From Nocardiopsis sp. ATB16-24 (lineage in GTDB: Bacteria > Actinomycetota > Actinomycetes > Streptosporangiales > Streptosporangiaceae), in the NCBI RefSeq assembly GCF_030271535.1, contig NZ_JASCXJ010000008.1:1-64000 (forward strand): DNA of 64,000 bases, in the 5' to 3' direction. Position 1 is the first letter of the stretch, and each line of letters opens with the position of its first letter. Positions 63,726 to 64,000 of the stretch are shown here, piece after piece. The translations under genes were made by a program, and so were the position numbers. The notes under the pieces were generated by a model. The model ran no database searches. It worked only from the letters and a program-made list of their open reading frames with translations, and was not told the DNA's origin.

Positions 63726-64000
63726 ATGACGTACGGACCGCCTGACTCCGCCGCCGCCGGAGCGGAGGCCGTGGCCGGTCTCCTTCGGCGTCGCAGGGAA
63801 CAGATCGCGCAACGCTGGGCGGACCTTCCCCTCTTCCAGGCGGTGTTCACCGTCACACGGGAAGAGGCCGTCGAAGCCTGTCACTCGGTCATCGACTCCC
63901 TGGCCGCGGTCGCCGAGAGCGGACGGGTCGAGGATCTGGAGGCCCCGGGTTTCGATCCCATCCAACGCCAGCTCGCCGCGATGACCGCCTCACGCGCGAG
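63726..64000 (+). CDS. RsbR-like protein, N-terminal part (runs off window)
   Basis: The visible 91 residues start at ATG 63726 after GAGGAG and read LLRRRREQIAQRWADLPLFQ, then AVFTVTREEAVEACHSVIDS. This matches the RsbRD N-terminal sensor domain of RsbT co-antagonist proteins, which usually end with a STAS domain beyond the right edge. Together with the phosphatase it suggests a stressosome/partner-switch module controlling an alternative sigma factor. Confidence is limited because the STAS part is not visible. Confidence 0.75.
   Translation, partial: MTYGPPDSAAAGAEAVAGLLRRRREQIAQRWADLPLFQAVFTVTREEAVEACHSVIDSLAAVAESGRVEDLEAPGFDPIQRQLAAMTASRA

Overview
The window is high-GC actinobacterial chromosome, most like Nocardiopsis or a close relative in the Streptosporangiales. 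The evidence is strong G/C third-position bias, frequent GTG/TTG starts, 4-base ATGA/GTGA gene overlaps, mycothiol biosynthesis (MshB), a 7Fe ferredoxin, DUF3117, an XRE/DUF397 regulator pair, and a dapD-dapE-sigE-anti-sigma-htrA-mrp order that resembles the Mycobacterium sigE neighbourhood. The genus is inference; no rRNA or tRNA gene was seen.

Layout. Bases 1-9256 are central metabolism: a reverse-strand acyl-CoA carboxylase operon (pccB, epsilon subunit, biotin carboxylase running off the left edge), PEP carboxylase, biotin ligase, a PH-domain membrane protein, a class III adenylate cyclase and an MBL hydrolase. Bases 9338-13766 hold a LysR regulator divergent from a type-B succinate dehydrogenase operon with a clear LysR box between them. 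Bases 13965-23233 are mixed housekeeping genes (GNAT, TrmH-type methyltransferase, S9 peptidase, MshB, site-2 protease, unknowns). Bases 23414-32561 cover ferredoxin, the succinylase lysine/DAP genes dapC-dapD-dapE, a LOG protein, DUF3117 and leucyl aminopeptidase. Bases 32687-38854 are the envelope-stress module: O-methyltransferase, sigE with its own ECF promoter, a ZAS anti-sigma factor, an RseB-like sensor, an HtrA protease and Mrp. Bases 39066-42731 hold a CPBP protein, GtrA and purK-purE.

Bases 42757-46060 are a small accessory patch: a decayed MFS transporter, an XRE/DUF397 pair facing three overlapping tiny genes, and a frame-broken remnant. A secreted TNT-domain NAD glycohydrolase follows.

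Bases 46915-61368 look like one cell-envelope polymer region: UDP-glucose dehydrogenase, an LCP ligase with a possible sigma-E promoter, two glycosyltransferases, a glycerophosphodiesterase overlapping a TarI/IspD-type cytidylyltransferase, a TagGH-type ABC exporter, two overlapping membrane proteins, and a tight run of a LicC/IPCT-type cytidylyltransferase, an archaeal-type glycerol-1-phosphate dehydrogenase and a CDP-alcohol phosphotransferase. The most interesting hypothesis in the window is that this run makes a phosphoglycolipid or teichoic-acid-like polymer from sn-glycerol-1-phosphate, the stereochemistry normally associated with archaeal lipids.

The right end (61688-64000) holds a MarR repressor, a SpoIIE-type phosphatase and the start of an RsbR-like protein, a partner-switching module cut by the window edge.
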